Of a DNA stretch of 34,582 bases, positions 23,099-30,413 are shown one piece after another; position 1 is the stretch's first letter, and each line of letters begins with the position of its first letter. The stretch spans positions 1 to 34,582 of IMG/VR virus record IMGVR_UViG_3300023174_000407; one strand, 5' to 3'. Below the pieces are notes generated by a model. The model was given only the letters and a program-made list of their open reading frames with translations. It had not been told where the DNA came from and searched no databases. Made by a program: the position numbers and the translations under genes. Source of the DNA: a virus.

Positions 23099-23131
23099 TG
23101 ATATAATTAATTTGTCAGAGATTTCTGACAA
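23099..23131 (+). promoter_or_regulatory. Extended -10 promoter with hairpin at the expected +1
   Basis: TGATATAAT (23099-23107), no good -35. TTGTCAGA (23112-23119) pairs with TCTGACAA (23124-23131) around a four-base loop, at the predicted 5' end. The AAGGAG ribosome site (23130-23135) partly lies in the 3' arm. Same layout as 10429-10455. It drives the exported protein at 23147. Confidence 0.65.
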
Positions 23132-23146
23132 GGAGTGTCCCATAGA

Positions 23147-24976
23147 TTGAAGAAAATTCTTTCCTACCTACTGTTAAGTCCAATTATCTCGCTATTAGCG
23201 GTAACAACGCTCTCTACAATACCACCAGCAAATGCGGTAATTCAAGATCAGCCTTGTAATACATACTCTTGGACAGGCGAAGATGACAATGCTCATCAAA
23301 TGATCTTAACAAACCCCTTAACTCTTGGCGATATAACCTATGAAACAACATATGTAACTACAAACGGAACACTTACGTTTGGTGCTCCTGATGCTAACTT
23401 TAGCTCATACCCAAACACGCCATCAATTTCCCTTGCAGGATATGACTGGGTAACATTTGGTGAGGGTGCTAAACTAAGTTATGGTGCTACAGAAACAGGT
23501 TTTTGTATTGAATGGAATGTAAGACCTTATCCACAAAGTACTGGAAATCTTACAATTATTAAACTAACTGTAGATACATCTAGATTACCATCTTGGTCTG
23601 GAATTATTGAGACAACTGGTTGGCTTCCAGCAGACCTTAGAAGAGGTATTAGATTTACATCTGGACAAGAAGTTGTCACTATCTCAGAGGCTTTTTCAAT
23701 TAACGGTGGTCGTCCAGTAGAAATGCAAACCTGTTGGGATAATTCTATTATTCCACTTACCTCAACTTGCCCACCAGAACCACCCCCAGGACAATGTTGG
23801 GATGGATCAACCGTTCCTTGGAATGGAACCTGTCCTCCAATACCACCAGACACCCAATGCTGGGATGGCTCGTGGGCTTCTTGGAGAGAAACCTGTCCAG
23901 CAGAACCTCAGCCAACTATCTGTTGGGATAATTCAGTAGTTCCATACAATCAATCTTGCCCACCAACTCCACCAGATATTGTATGTTGGGATGGTCAGGT
24001 AATATCTTGGGATGCTACTTGTAGGCAGGTTCCCCCACCAATAGAGTGTTGGGATGGATCTCTTGTAAACTGGGATGCTCAATGTACCCCAGAACCACCT
24101 AATATTATTTGTTGGGATAATTCCACAGTTTTATGGAATCAATTATGCCCAGTAGAGCCAACTCCTACTGCCAGCCCTGAGCCACAGCAATCACAATCAC
24201 CAGAGCCAACAATAGAACCGACACCCCAGCCATCAGAGCCAACCCAAGAGCCACAGCCAACTTCTGAGCCATCTTTAGAACCTTCACCTACTCCAACTCC
24301 TTCAGAATCTGAATCAGTGGTTCCAGAACCTGAGCCAAGTCAGACCCAATCTCCTGAGCCAGAGCCTTCAAGTCCATCAGAACCAACTCCAAGTCCAGAA
24401 GAGAGTCCATCTCCTGATCCAGCTCCTGAAGCCACTGATCTTCCATCTAACAATGATATCATAGATGCTGCGGTAGAAGATGCCGTTTCTGACGGTACTA
24501 TCTCAGATGCTGATACTCAAGAAATTATAGGAAACCTATTGGCTGACGGTGATATATCAAATGAAGAATTAACAAACTTGTCAGACACACTTACATCTGA
24601 TGGAGTATTAACACAAGATGAGAAAGAATTGCTTGCAGATGTCCTTGTAGAACAAGCAAATGGAGAAGCAATTAGTTCAGAAATGATTGATGAATTAGGC
24701 TTAGATTTTGAAGACCTTCCAGAAGATCAACCAGTATCTTTGGAAAATGGAGTAGTTTTGCTTGCAGTGGTTGCAGATGCTCTAGAAATATTTGAAAATC
24801 CTTCAGAGATCCTTGGAGCAGTATTTACAGACCCAGGAAAGGCTCTCACAGCCGTTGCAAATATCGGTGCTGATATGACTGATGCTACCAGAAAAGAGTC
24901 TGAGAAGGTGGTTATAGCAGCGGTAATCGCTGCTCAGGTTTTAACGACAGCTAGTATGGTTGGGAGGGTGAGATAA
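23147..24976 (+). CDS. Exported, anchored protein with seven Cys-Trp-Asp repeats
   Basis: 609 residues. A signal peptide (MKKILSYLLLSPIISLLAV to ANA) is followed by a beta-rich domain of about 170 residues. Then come seven repeats of about 20 residues, each CWD(G/N)S ... W ... C(P), then a long Pro/Glu/Ser/Thr linker, an acidic helical part (DADTQEIIGNLLADGDIS), and a hydrophobic C-terminal segment (VVIAAVIAAQVLTTASMVG) with a short Arg tail. I use TTG 23147 because AAGGAG lies 11 bases upstream; GTG 23135 is on top of the ribosome site. This looks like a cell-surface protein made by the infected cell, perhaps for exclusion or host-surface change; a virion role is possible. Confidence 0.65.
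   Translation: MKKILSYLLLSPIISLLAVTTLSTIPPANAVIQDQPCNTYSWTGEDDNAHQMILTNPLTLGDITYETTYVTTNGTLTFGAPDANFSSYPNTPSISLAGYDWVTFGEGAKLSYGATETGFCIEWNVRPYPQSTGNLTIIKLTVDTSRLPSWSGIIETTGWLPADLRRGIRFTSGQEVVTISEAFSINGGRPVEMQTCWDNSIIPLTSTCPPEPPPGQCWDGSTVPWNGTCPPIPPDTQCWDGSWASWRETCPAEPQPTICWDNSVVPYNQSCPPTPPDIVCWDGQVISWDATCRQVPPPIECWDGSLVNWDAQCTPEPPNIICWDNSTVLWNQLCPVEPTPTASPEPQQSQSPEPTIEPTPQPSEPTQEPQPTSEPSLEPSPTPTPSESESVVPEPEPSQTQSPEPEPSSPSEPTPSPEESPSPDPAPEATDLPSNNDIIDAAVEDAVSDGTISDADTQEIIGNLLADGDISNEELTNLSDTLTSDGVLTQDEKELLADVLVEQANGEAISSEMIDELGLDFEDLPEDQPVSLENGVVLLAVVADALEIFENPSEILGAVFTDPGKALTAVANIGADMTDATRKESEKVVIAAVIAAQVLTTASMVGRVR
23732..24160 (+). repeat. Seven CWD(G/N)S protein repeats
   Basis: Coding repeats of roughly 60-66 bases. 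Each unit has two cysteines (CWD and a later C) and ends in a Pro/Glu spacer such as PPEPP. The paired cysteines probably form a disulphide in each unit outside the cell. DNA copies are diverged. Confidence 0.75.
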
Positions 24977-25171
24977 ATGAAAAAGTGGATTGTAGATAAA
25001 TTCCGTGAAATGTTAAACCAGACATTCACCCTATTGGGTATGTTCATTGCTTGGGTAGTTTTAACAGGCAGTGCAAAGACTGTAGTAGGTTGGGCAATAC
25101 TTTGGTCAATAGTTGTTTGGCTGGTTTCAATGAACTTAAGAGAACAAAAAGAAAAAGAAGGAGGTGAATAG
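24977..25171 (+). CDS. Two-span membrane protein, holin candidate
   Basis: 64 residues: short amphipathic start (MKKWIVDKFREMLNQ), a hydrophobic span (TLLGMFIAWVVLTG), a second one (VVGWAILWSIVVWLVSM) and a charged tail (REQKEKEGGE). The ATG is one base after the previous stop. Size and topology fit a class II holin; no signature confirms it. Confidence 0.6.
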   Translation: MKKWIVDKFREMLNQTFTLLGMFIAWVVLTGSAKTVVGWAILWSIVVWLVSMNLREQKEKEGGE

Positions 25172-25172
25172 T

Positions 25173-25484
25173 ATGACAAAAAGAAAAGTAGATTTAGTAG
25201 ACATTGATGCAGAAACTGGTGAAGAAGTAATTGGGTCTTCAGCAGTAACTAATCTTTGGAACATTCTTTTCAGAATTGTTGCAGTATTTGCAGCGTCAGG
25301 ACTATCAATTATTGGTGCAGGTTCGCTTGTTGGTATTGACACAATGACAGCAGTTATTATGGCTGGCACTCTAGGAGTTGCTAATGTTATTGAAAAGCTT
25401 GCAAGAGCATTCCTTGATGACGGTAAACTAAGTGCTTCTGAAATCAACTATGCATTTAGCGCAGTTGACAAAAAAGCAGAATAG
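25173..25484 (+). CDS. Membrane protein, holin-like
   Basis: 103 residues. Polar start, then two hydrophobic spans (ILFRIVAVFAASGLSIIGAG and MTAVIMAGTLGVANVIEKL) and a soluble tail with FLDDGKLSASEINYAF, a pattern I have seen in small actinophage membrane proteins annotated as holins. The start is ATG 25173 after AAGGAGG, not the in-frame ATG overlapping the ribosome site. It forms a pair with the gene at 24977; one could be holin and the other antiholin (inference). Confidence 0.6.
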   Translation: MTKRKVDLVDIDAETGEEVIGSSAVTNLWNILFRIVAVFAASGLSIIGAGSLVGIDTMTAVIMAGTLGVANVIEKLARAFLDDGKLSASEINYAFSAVDKKAE

Positions 25485-25492
25485 AGTATAAT
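25465..25492 (+). promoter_or_regulatory. Promoter giving a leaderless mRNA (minigene and GT2)
   Basis: TTGACA (25465-25470), 16-base spacer, TATAAT (25487-25492), six bases to ATG 25499. Confidence 0.75.
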
Positions 25493-25498
25493 TAGTAT

Positions 25499-25519
25499 AT
25501 GAAAATTGGATATCTGTGA
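25499..25519 (+). CDS. Six-codon leader minigene
   Basis: ATG at the exact leaderless position encodes MKIGYL and stops at TGA 25517-25519. That TGA overlaps the ATG of the glycosyltransferase (TGATG). The downstream gene has no SD, so its translation would depend on reinitiation after this minigene. An alternative is direct initiation at GTG 25516 or ATG 25519 with a 20-base leader. Confidence 0.5.
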   Translation: MKIGYL

Positions 25520-26190
25520 TGAATATACCAGTAATGATTATCCCTGTTTTAAACAGGTTTGACTTATTGGATAAGTCTTTAAAGTCTATCGACTATCCAA
25601 TAGATGAAATACTAATTATTAATAATAGTGGCAATGACGATGAAACAAAAGATATTAAAGAAAATAATCCTAATCTCAATATTAGAATTTTAAATCTTCC
25701 ATCAAATATGGGCATAAGTGGTTCTTGGAATTTAGGAATTAAACTATATCCACATTCTAAGTATTGGTTAATTTCTTCAGCAGATACCAGTTTTTTCCCA
25801 GGATCTTTAGAAAAAATAGCTAAAAATAGTGATAGTGATAAATTAGTTAAAAGTAATGCAAACTATAGTTGTTTTTCAGTTGGTGAATTAATTATTGAAA
25901 AGATAGGTCTTTTTGATGAATTTTATTATCCAGCATACTATGAAGATTGGGATTTTAATGATAGAGTAGCATTAGCAGGACTTTCTGATAATATGTTATT
26001 CCCACAGAATATCTATGTAGATGATAGTGGTGCATCACAAACAATTAAAAGTAATCAAGATTTTGCAAATCGTAACACTGAAACATTTTCAATAAACGGT
26101 GAACACTATTATAATAAAAAAAATACACAAGACTATACTGTTAAAGGATGGGACTTAAAAAGAAGGAGAGAAAATGAGTGGCTTAGATAA
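25519..26190 (+). CDS. GT2-type glycosyltransferase
   Basis: 223 residues. GT-A fold pattern: VMIIPVLNRFDLLDKSLKSI at the start, IINNSGNDDET, then SGSWNLGI and YWLISSADTSF where the metal-binding acidic motif lies. The FYYPAYYEDWDFNDRV segment fits the acceptor/base region of rhamnosyl-type GT2 enzymes. First gene of a three-gene glycan cassette. Start is ATG 25519, coupled to the minigene. Confidence 0.75.
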   Translation: MNIPVMIIPVLNRFDLLDKSLKSIDYPIDEILIINNSGNDDETKDIKENNPNLNIRILNLPSNMGISGSWNLGIKLYPHSKYWLISSADTSFFPGSLEKIAKNSDSDKLVKSNANYSCFSVGELIIEKIGLFDEFYYPAYYEDWDFNDRVALAGLSDNMLFPQNIYVDDSGASQTIKSNQDFANRNTETFSINGEHYYNKKNTQDYTVKGWDLKRRRENEWLR

Positions 26191-26782
26191 TTTTTATAAA
26201 AATGTTGGAAAACCAACAGAAGAAAAAGTAAAGCTTTTTATAGATGCTTTTACAACAAACGGATCTGATAAAACTGGGTATCACAATTATGAATTAATTT
26301 ATTCTGCATTATTTAATGATGAATCTAAAATAAAAAATGTACTTGAAATGGGAGTGCTTAAGGGTGCATCGCTTAAGTCTTGGAAAGATATATTTTTAAA
26401 TGCTAAAATTGTTGGATTAGAATATGACCTAGAAAACTTTTTTACAGAAGACAGAATTACATCCTTTTATGTTGATCAAACTAAAGAGCACACCTTTGAC
26501 AATTTTATTAATTTTATAGAAGATAGAAAATTTGAGTTTATTGTTGATGATGGATCACATCTTTTTGAAGAAACTAAACTAACATTTACAAAACTTTTAC
26601 CGCTTCTTGATATAAATGGATGGTTTGTTGTTGAAGATATTTGTTTAGAGTTTGAACAGTTATGGTTAGATATTGCAGAAAATTTACCAAATAATTATGA
26701 ATCATATTTAGTTAATTTAAATAATTTAGCCCAAACTAATGGTGAAGACAATATTGTATTAGCAGTTAAAAGAATAAAATGA
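26174..26782 (+). CDS. MycE-like sugar O-methyltransferase
   Basis: 202 residues. DKTGYHNYELIYSALF, then VLEMGVLKGASLKSWKDIF (SAM loop), VGLEYD, and FEFIVDDGSHLFEET followed by GWFVVEDI match the MycE/rhamnosyl 2'-O-methyltransferase type, metal-dependent enzymes acting on sugars. It overlaps the GT2 gene by 17 bases after a GGAGAG site. Likely methylates the sugar transferred by its neighbour. Confidence 0.75.
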   Translation: MSGLDNFYKNVGKPTEEKVKLFIDAFTTNGSDKTGYHNYELIYSALFNDESKIKNVLEMGVLKGASLKSWKDIFLNAKIVGLEYDLENFFTEDRITSFYVDQTKEHTFDNFINFIEDRKFEFIVDDGSHLFEETKLTFTKLLPLLDINGWFVVEDICLEFEQLWLDIAENLPNNYESYLVNLNNLAQTNGEDNIVLAVKRIK

Positions 26783-27783
26783 AAGTTTTAGTAACAGGTG
26801 TTGCAGGTTTTATGGGAAGCCACCTAGCAGATGAATTTATTAAGCGTGGACACCAAGTAGTTGGTATCGATAACTTTATTGGAGGATATCCAGAAAACGT
26901 ACCAGATGAAGTAGAGTTTTGGAAATTAGATTTAAATGATTTAGAGTCATTGCATCAACCATTTACTGGGGTAGACTTAGTTGTTCATACAGCCTGTACT
27001 GCATATGAAGGGCTTTCAGTATTTTCACCAGCACTTGTAGTAAAAAATACCTCACAAATAATTACAACAGTTATGAGTGCATCTATTAAAGCAGGTGTAA
27101 AAAAAATTGTACATATGTCGTCTATGGCTAGATATGGTACACAAGAAGTTGTTCCTTTTACAGAAGACTTGTTGCCTTTACCCCAAGACCCATATGGAAT
27201 TGCAAAATATGCTGGTGAGTTGTTAATTAAAAACTTGGCAGAAACTCACGGAATGAAATATACAATTCTTGTTCCACACAATATCATTGGACCTAGACAG
27301 AAGTATGATGATCCATTTAGAAATGTAGCATCAATTATGACAAACCGTATGTTGCAAGGTAAGCAACCTATTATTTATGGAGATGGTAGTCAAATGAGAT
27401 GTTTTTCGTTTATGCAAGATGTAATAGATCCATTAATGATTGCCTGTGAAACAGATGCGGTAGATGGTCAAATTGTAAATATTGGTCCAGATGAGGAGTT
27501 TATAACAATTAATGAATTGGCAGAAAGAATTGCTAAAATCCTTAAGTTTGACCTTGATCCTATTTATATGCCAGGAAGACCACAAGAAGTTAAACACGCA
27601 AATTGTTCAGCAGATAAAGCTAGGAGTCTTTTGGGGTATAAAACAAGCACAACTCTTGATGATGGATTAAAAGAATTAGTTAATTGGATTGCATCTAAGG
27701 GTGAAAAACCTTTTGACTATCATCTTCCATTAGAGTTTATTACTGAAAAAACACCAAAAACTTGGTCTGAAAAACTTATGTAA
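26779..27783 (+). CDS. NAD-dependent sugar epimerase/dehydratase
   Basis: 334 residues, extended SDR. Dinucleotide motif GVAGFMGSH (residues 7-15), HTACTAYEG, HMSS-M (S114), YGIAK (Y139, K143) and VPHNIIGPRQ, GDGSQMRCFSFMQDV are in the right order for UDP-glucose 4-epimerase-like enzymes. It makes or converts a nucleotide sugar. ATGA overlap with the methyltransferase. It might act on the product of the gmd gene, but substrate cannot be inferred. Confidence 0.85.
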   Translation: MKVLVTGVAGFMGSHLADEFIKRGHQVVGIDNFIGGYPENVPDEVEFWKLDLNDLESLHQPFTGVDLVVHTACTAYEGLSVFSPALVVKNTSQIITTVMSASIKAGVKKIVHMSSMARYGTQEVVPFTEDLLPLPQDPYGIAKYAGELLIKNLAETHGMKYTILVPHNIIGPRQKYDDPFRNVASIMTNRMLQGKQPIIYGDGSQMRCFSFMQDVIDPLMIACETDAVDGQIVNIGPDEEFITINELAERIAKILKFDLDPIYMPGRPQEVKHANCSADKARSLLGYKTSTTLDDGLKELVNWIASKGEKPFDYHLPLEFITEKTPKTWSEKLM

Positions 27784-27800
27784 TATATAATTAAATTAGG

Positions 27801-27835
27801 AAGACCAAGGTGATTCTCACGACCATCTTGGTCTT
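27801..27835 (+). terminator. Terminator of the glycan cassette
   Basis: AAGACCAAG (27801-27809) pairs perfectly with CTTGGTCTT (27827-27835); the 17-base loop has a minor GTG/CAC stem. T-rich sequence follows (TCTTGTTG). Confidence 0.65.
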
Positions 27836-27843
27836 TCTTGTTG

Positions 27844-27849
27844 TATAAT
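27844..27849 (+). promoter_or_regulatory. -10 element six bases before ATG 27856
   Basis: TATAAT at 27844-27849, nine bases after the terminator. No good -35; the spacer and -35 positions are taken by the terminator arm. Six-base gap to ATG. Confidence 0.5.
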
Positions 27850-27855
27850 ATAATT

Positions 27856-28515
27856 ATGAATAATATTACAGAAGGTGACTTTGTAACAGGAGATACCGTA
27901 GACGGTATCATTACGGGTCGTGTAGAGCACATTATGAATGAAGGTGGAACCCTTGGAACTCCAGGAGAAGAATACGCTCTTGAGTCAATGCCACCAGAAA
28001 ACCCAGCTATGTCCGTTAGAGTTTATGAAGATGAAGATGGAGAATGGATGCCAACTCCATACAGCATTGGTATGATGTATCAAGATGCAAAAAAGGTAGA
28101 AGTTAATGTAATGATAATGAATGATATGGCAAAAGCAGATATCAATCTTACTCCTACCTCTGGAATGAAAAGTGCTGCTGCCAGAGCACTTGCTTGGCAT
28201 AAAGAAGGTAAGCGTGGTGGTACTGGTGTAGGTCTTGCAAGAGCAAACCAAATCGTAAATGGTGAGAACCTATCTGAAAGCACTGTTGCTCGTATGTATT
28301 CATTTTTCTCTCGTCACGAAGTAGATAAGAGAGCTACTGGATTTAATTCTGGTGAAAAAGGTTTTCCAAGTCCAGGCAGAGTTGCTTGGGATCTTTGGGG
28401 TGGTGACGCTGGTTATTCTTGGTCAAGAGCTAAGTGGAACAGCATTAAGAGTAGAAGAGAAAACAAAATGAATAAGAGCATTTGGTCTGGTTCTCCATTT
28501 AGTGGTTTAAAGTAA
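27856..28515 (+). CDS. Phage head-associated protein (protease-like C-terminal module)
   Basis: 219 residues. The N-terminal part (FVTGDTVDGIITGRVEHI, then PAMSVRVYEDEDGEW) resembles a small beta barrel of the DUF2945 type. The C-terminal part from LTPTSGMKSAAARALAWHKE through VGLARANQIVNG, SPGRVAWDLWGGDAG matches a module often found at the ends of phage prohead proteases. No protease active site is visible. A head or DNA-ejection role is inferred. Starts at ATG 27856 by promoter spacing. Confidence 0.65.
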   Translation: MNNITEGDFVTGDTVDGIITGRVEHIMNEGGTLGTPGEEYALESMPPENPAMSVRVYEDEDGEWMPTPYSIGMMYQDAKKVEVNVMIMNDMAKADINLTPTSGMKSAAARALAWHKEGKRGGTGVGLARANQIVNGENLSESTVARMYSFFSRHEVDKRATGFNSGEKGFPSPGRVAWDLWGGDAGYSWSRAKWNSIKSRRENKMNKSIWSGSPFSGLK

Positions 28516-28916
28516 TGTACGAGTATCATATCAAAAAGGTATTAAAGGTAGTTGATGGTGATACTATTGACGTTGATATTGATCTTGGCTTTGATATTTC
28601 ATATACACAAAGAGTAAGATTAGCTGGCATAGATACCCCAGAAAGTCGTACAAAAGATCTTAAAGAAAAAGCATTGGGTTTAGAATGCAAAGATTTTGTA
28701 AGTAAGCAAATCAAGGCTGCAACAATCGTTACAATTAAGACAGAGAAGCTAGATAGCTCAGAAAAGTATGGGCGTATTCTAGGGTGGGTATATTTAGATA
28801 ACGCCTCTAAGTCATTAAATGAATTAATGATTGATAATGGATATGCTTGGAAATATGACGGTGGCACAAAGAAAAAAGACTTTGATGAATTACTAGCTAA
28901 AAGATCTACTTCTTAA
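28515..28916 (+). CDS. Thermonuclease (SNase-like)
   Basis: 133 residues. Staphylococcal-nuclease fold with complete catalytic set: VVDGDTIDVDIDLGF (Ca ligands), RVRLAGIDTPE (R35, D40, T41, E43), and KYGRILGWVY (R87). It cleaves DNA and RNA with calcium. No signal peptide is present, so it acts in the cytoplasm, perhaps for host-DNA breakdown. TAATG coupling to the previous gene. Its end overlaps a leftward gene tail-to-tail. Confidence 0.88.
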   Translation: MYEYHIKKVLKVVDGDTIDVDIDLGFDISYTQRVRLAGIDTPESRTKDLKEKALGLECKDFVSKQIKAATIVTIKTEKLDSSEKYGRILGWVYLDNASKSLNELMIDNGYAWKYDGGTKKKDFDELLAKRSTS

Positions 28917-29028
28917 CTTTTCCATCTATTAAAAAACACTTGTCGCAAAGATCACGATTATCTTTTTTTGAATTAAACCATATCATAAGTTTTTTTGCTC
29001 CACAATCATTACATATTCTATTTGACAT
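28906..29028 (-). CDS. 40-residue zinc-ribbon protein
   Basis: Leftward; start ATG with TTAGGGG a few bases upstream. CNDCG and LCDKC pairs form one zinc site in a basic peptide. Its stop lies ten bases inside the end of the thermonuclease gene. It marks the convergence of the two gene groups. No named function. Confidence 0.6.
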   Translation of the reverse strand: MSNRICNDCGAKKLMIWFNSKKDNRDLCDKCFLIDGKVKK

Positions 29029-29069
29029 ATATACCCCTAACGGCGTTTCGGCGCGAACCAGAACAAACA

Positions 29070-29122
29070 ATGCAGGACATCCTGCATATATGTGACATAT
29101 GCCACTATATTAATGTGACATA
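29070..29122. promoter_or_regulatory. Operator-like palindrome and direct repeats
   Basis: ATGCAGGA-CA-TCCTGCAT (29070-29087) has 8-base perfect arms. ATGTGACATA occurs at 29090-29099 and 29113-29122, 23 bases apart, about two helical turns. It lies between the Ntn-hydrolase gene and the 40-residue zinc protein and could control the latter. Confidence 0.45.
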
Positions 29123-29127
29123 GATTA

Positions 29128-29646
29128 CTAATTATATAAACTATCTATTGGACCCTTGCAAGATGGTGAGAGCTCTATTGCAGCAGAAACTGCTGTGTAG
29201 GCTCTTTTTTCTGGAGATTTCCAAGAAGCGGTGGTATATAAAGAACCAAGAGCAATAGATGAACCTGATCCAATAGCCATATATTCACACTCTGATACTT
29301 GCCAGTCTTGAGTATCTACAAAGAATAATTTTCCAGATACACCAATTAGAAATGAAGCGTGAGCATTATCTTTTAGGTCTACCCCAGAATCGGTTAATGC
29401 TTTGCGTACCGCAGTTACCCAAGTAGTACGCATAAACTTATCGATATTAGCCCTTGGCGGTGTAGGCAGAGCCATCCAATGAAGTAATTGTCCTGTGCCT
29501 GGAGAATCGGCGTATCCAATAAGATACTTATCATTTATTTTAATCTTAGGCACACTCATTGCAGTAATAACATCATCATCTGATAATCCACGTTCTGCTG
29601 CCATATAGACATTATCGCCATCTGCGATGGCTACAATACAAGTCAC
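29128..29646 (-). CDS. Proteasome-beta/HslV-like Ntn-hydrolase
   Basis: 172 residues starting MTCIVAIADGDNVYMAAE. After Met removal the N-terminal residue is Thr, the nucleophile; K33 (mature numbering, in VPKIKI) is in place, and the usual D17 is Glu. GSGSSIALGSLYTT and RAYTAVSAAIELSPSC match the later conserved region of HslV/proteasome subunits. Members form ring peptidases fed by an ATPase. No ATPase partner is visible. Start is GTG with GGAG eight bases upstream. Last but one gene of the leftward operon; could degrade host or phage proteins in a host with proteasomes. Confidence 0.75.
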   Translation of the reverse strand: MTCIVAIADGDNVYMAAERGLSDDDVITAMSVPKIKINDKYLIGYADSPGTGQLLHWMALPTPPRANIDKFMRTTWVTAVRKALTDSGVDLKDNAHASFLIGVSGKLFFVDTQDWQVSECEYMAIGSGSSIALGSLYTTASWKSPEKRAYTAVSAAIELSPSCKGPIDSLYN

Positions 29647-29819
29647 TTTAAAAACTCCGCAGGTATAACTAACCAGTTATTAGGGTTTTCCCCATTCCAC
29701 TTATCGATAGCACCTTTGATGATAGAACGCTTTTCATCCAGAGATAATTCCCTACCCATATTCTTTTCAATATTTGGCATAGATTCCATAACAATATTCA
29801 TAAAGTCTCTAATGTTCAT
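29643..29819 (-). CDS. 58-residue hypothetical protein
   Basis: Helical, ending in a Trp-containing segment (IDKWNGENPNNWLVIP). GTGA overlap with the Ntn-hydrolase start and ATGA overlap upstream support expression. Not recognised. Confidence 0.55.
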   Translation of the reverse strand: MNIRDFMNIVMESMPNIEKNMGRELSLDEKRSIIKGAIDKWNGENPNNWLVIPAEFLK

Positions 29820-30001
29820 CTTTTTCCATTCTTCTTATGATTTTGGGGGGTAGGAGAAGAAATATTACTTTGATCCATATAGTACATATAATACTTAACA
29901 AACCACTGTTCATAATCTTTATCATCAAGAAATGGACCAATGTCTTGTTGGTGATCAAGCATAGCTTGCTTTACAAGAGCAACAATATTACTTTGAGGCA
30001 T
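29816..30001 (-). CDS. 61-residue hypothetical protein
   Basis: Acidic helical start and an aromatic cluster (WFVKYYMYYMD), then a basic tail (NHKKNGKR). Overlaps neighbours on both sides. Not recognised. Confidence 0.55.
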   Translation of the reverse strand: MPQSNIVALVKQAMLDHQQDIGPFLDDKDYEQWFVKYYMYYMDQSNISSPTPQNHKKNGKR

Positions 30002-30113
30002 CTATAGTCCATTCTGATTTTTCGGCGGTAGGAGGAATATCCCTCAATGATAACCATATAGTCAATATAGCTATAGTAATCCATATAGCAAAGGCTATGG
30101 CATATCTTCTCAC
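29988..30113 (-). CDS. 41-residue single-span membrane protein
   Basis: GTG start. A basic N-terminus (RRYA) and a strong hydrophobic span (IAFAIWITIAILTIWLSL) are followed by a polar C-terminus. First gene of the leftward operon to 29128. A complete promoter places the GTG at the transcript 5' end, so no SD is needed. Confidence 0.6.
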   Translation of the reverse strand: MRRYAIAFAIWITIAILTIWLSLRDIPPTAEKSEWTIDASK

Positions 30114-30120
30114 ATAGACT

Positions 30121-30149
30121 ATGATATCAGAGAATTGTCTGATTGTCTA
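30121..30149 (-). promoter_or_regulatory. Leftward promoter giving a leaderless mRNA (gene at 30113)
   Basis: On the minus strand TAGACA (30144-30149), 17-base spacer, TATCAT (30121-30126), seven bases to GTG 30113. Confidence 0.65.
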
Positions 30150-30326
30150 GTGCTAATTTCCGTCCAAAATATATATGCACACCTGTGGATAACTTGTGGA
30201 AAACTATGATAAAGAACCTATAAGATATTATATACGAATACTTGCATAATATTTGCATAATGTATGTGTAATCGGGTGCATCCAATCGTAATCGTAATGT
30301 TATAAATATACCCTTGACTTGTTATT

Positions 30327-30359
30327 TTCCCTTGAATTTAAACAACTTTCGTAATGTCT
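30327..30359. repeat. Dispersed element, copy D (partial)
   Basis: TTCCCTTGA (30327-30335) followed after 12 bases by TTCGTAATGTCT (30348-30359). It lacks the AGGGTCG block of the other copies. It lies in the origin-like gap. Confidence 0.55.
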
Positions 30360-30383
30360 GGGCATATTGTTATAGAAAAAACC

Positions 30384-30413
30384 TTGACAAAGCTCTCAAA
30401 ATGTGCATAAAAT
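30384..30413 (+). promoter_or_regulatory. Rightward promoter entering the iteron array
   Basis: TTGACA (30384-30389), 18-base spacer, TAAAAT (30408-30413), which overlaps the first repeat. No rightward gene follows, so it could make a primer or antisense RNA, or be chance in AT-rich DNA. Confidence 0.4.

Noticed and set aside
23732-24160. DNA-level tandem repeat or mobile element
   Set aside because: Similarity is at the protein level (CWD repeats) and the DNA is diverged; no terminal inverted repeats or transposase.
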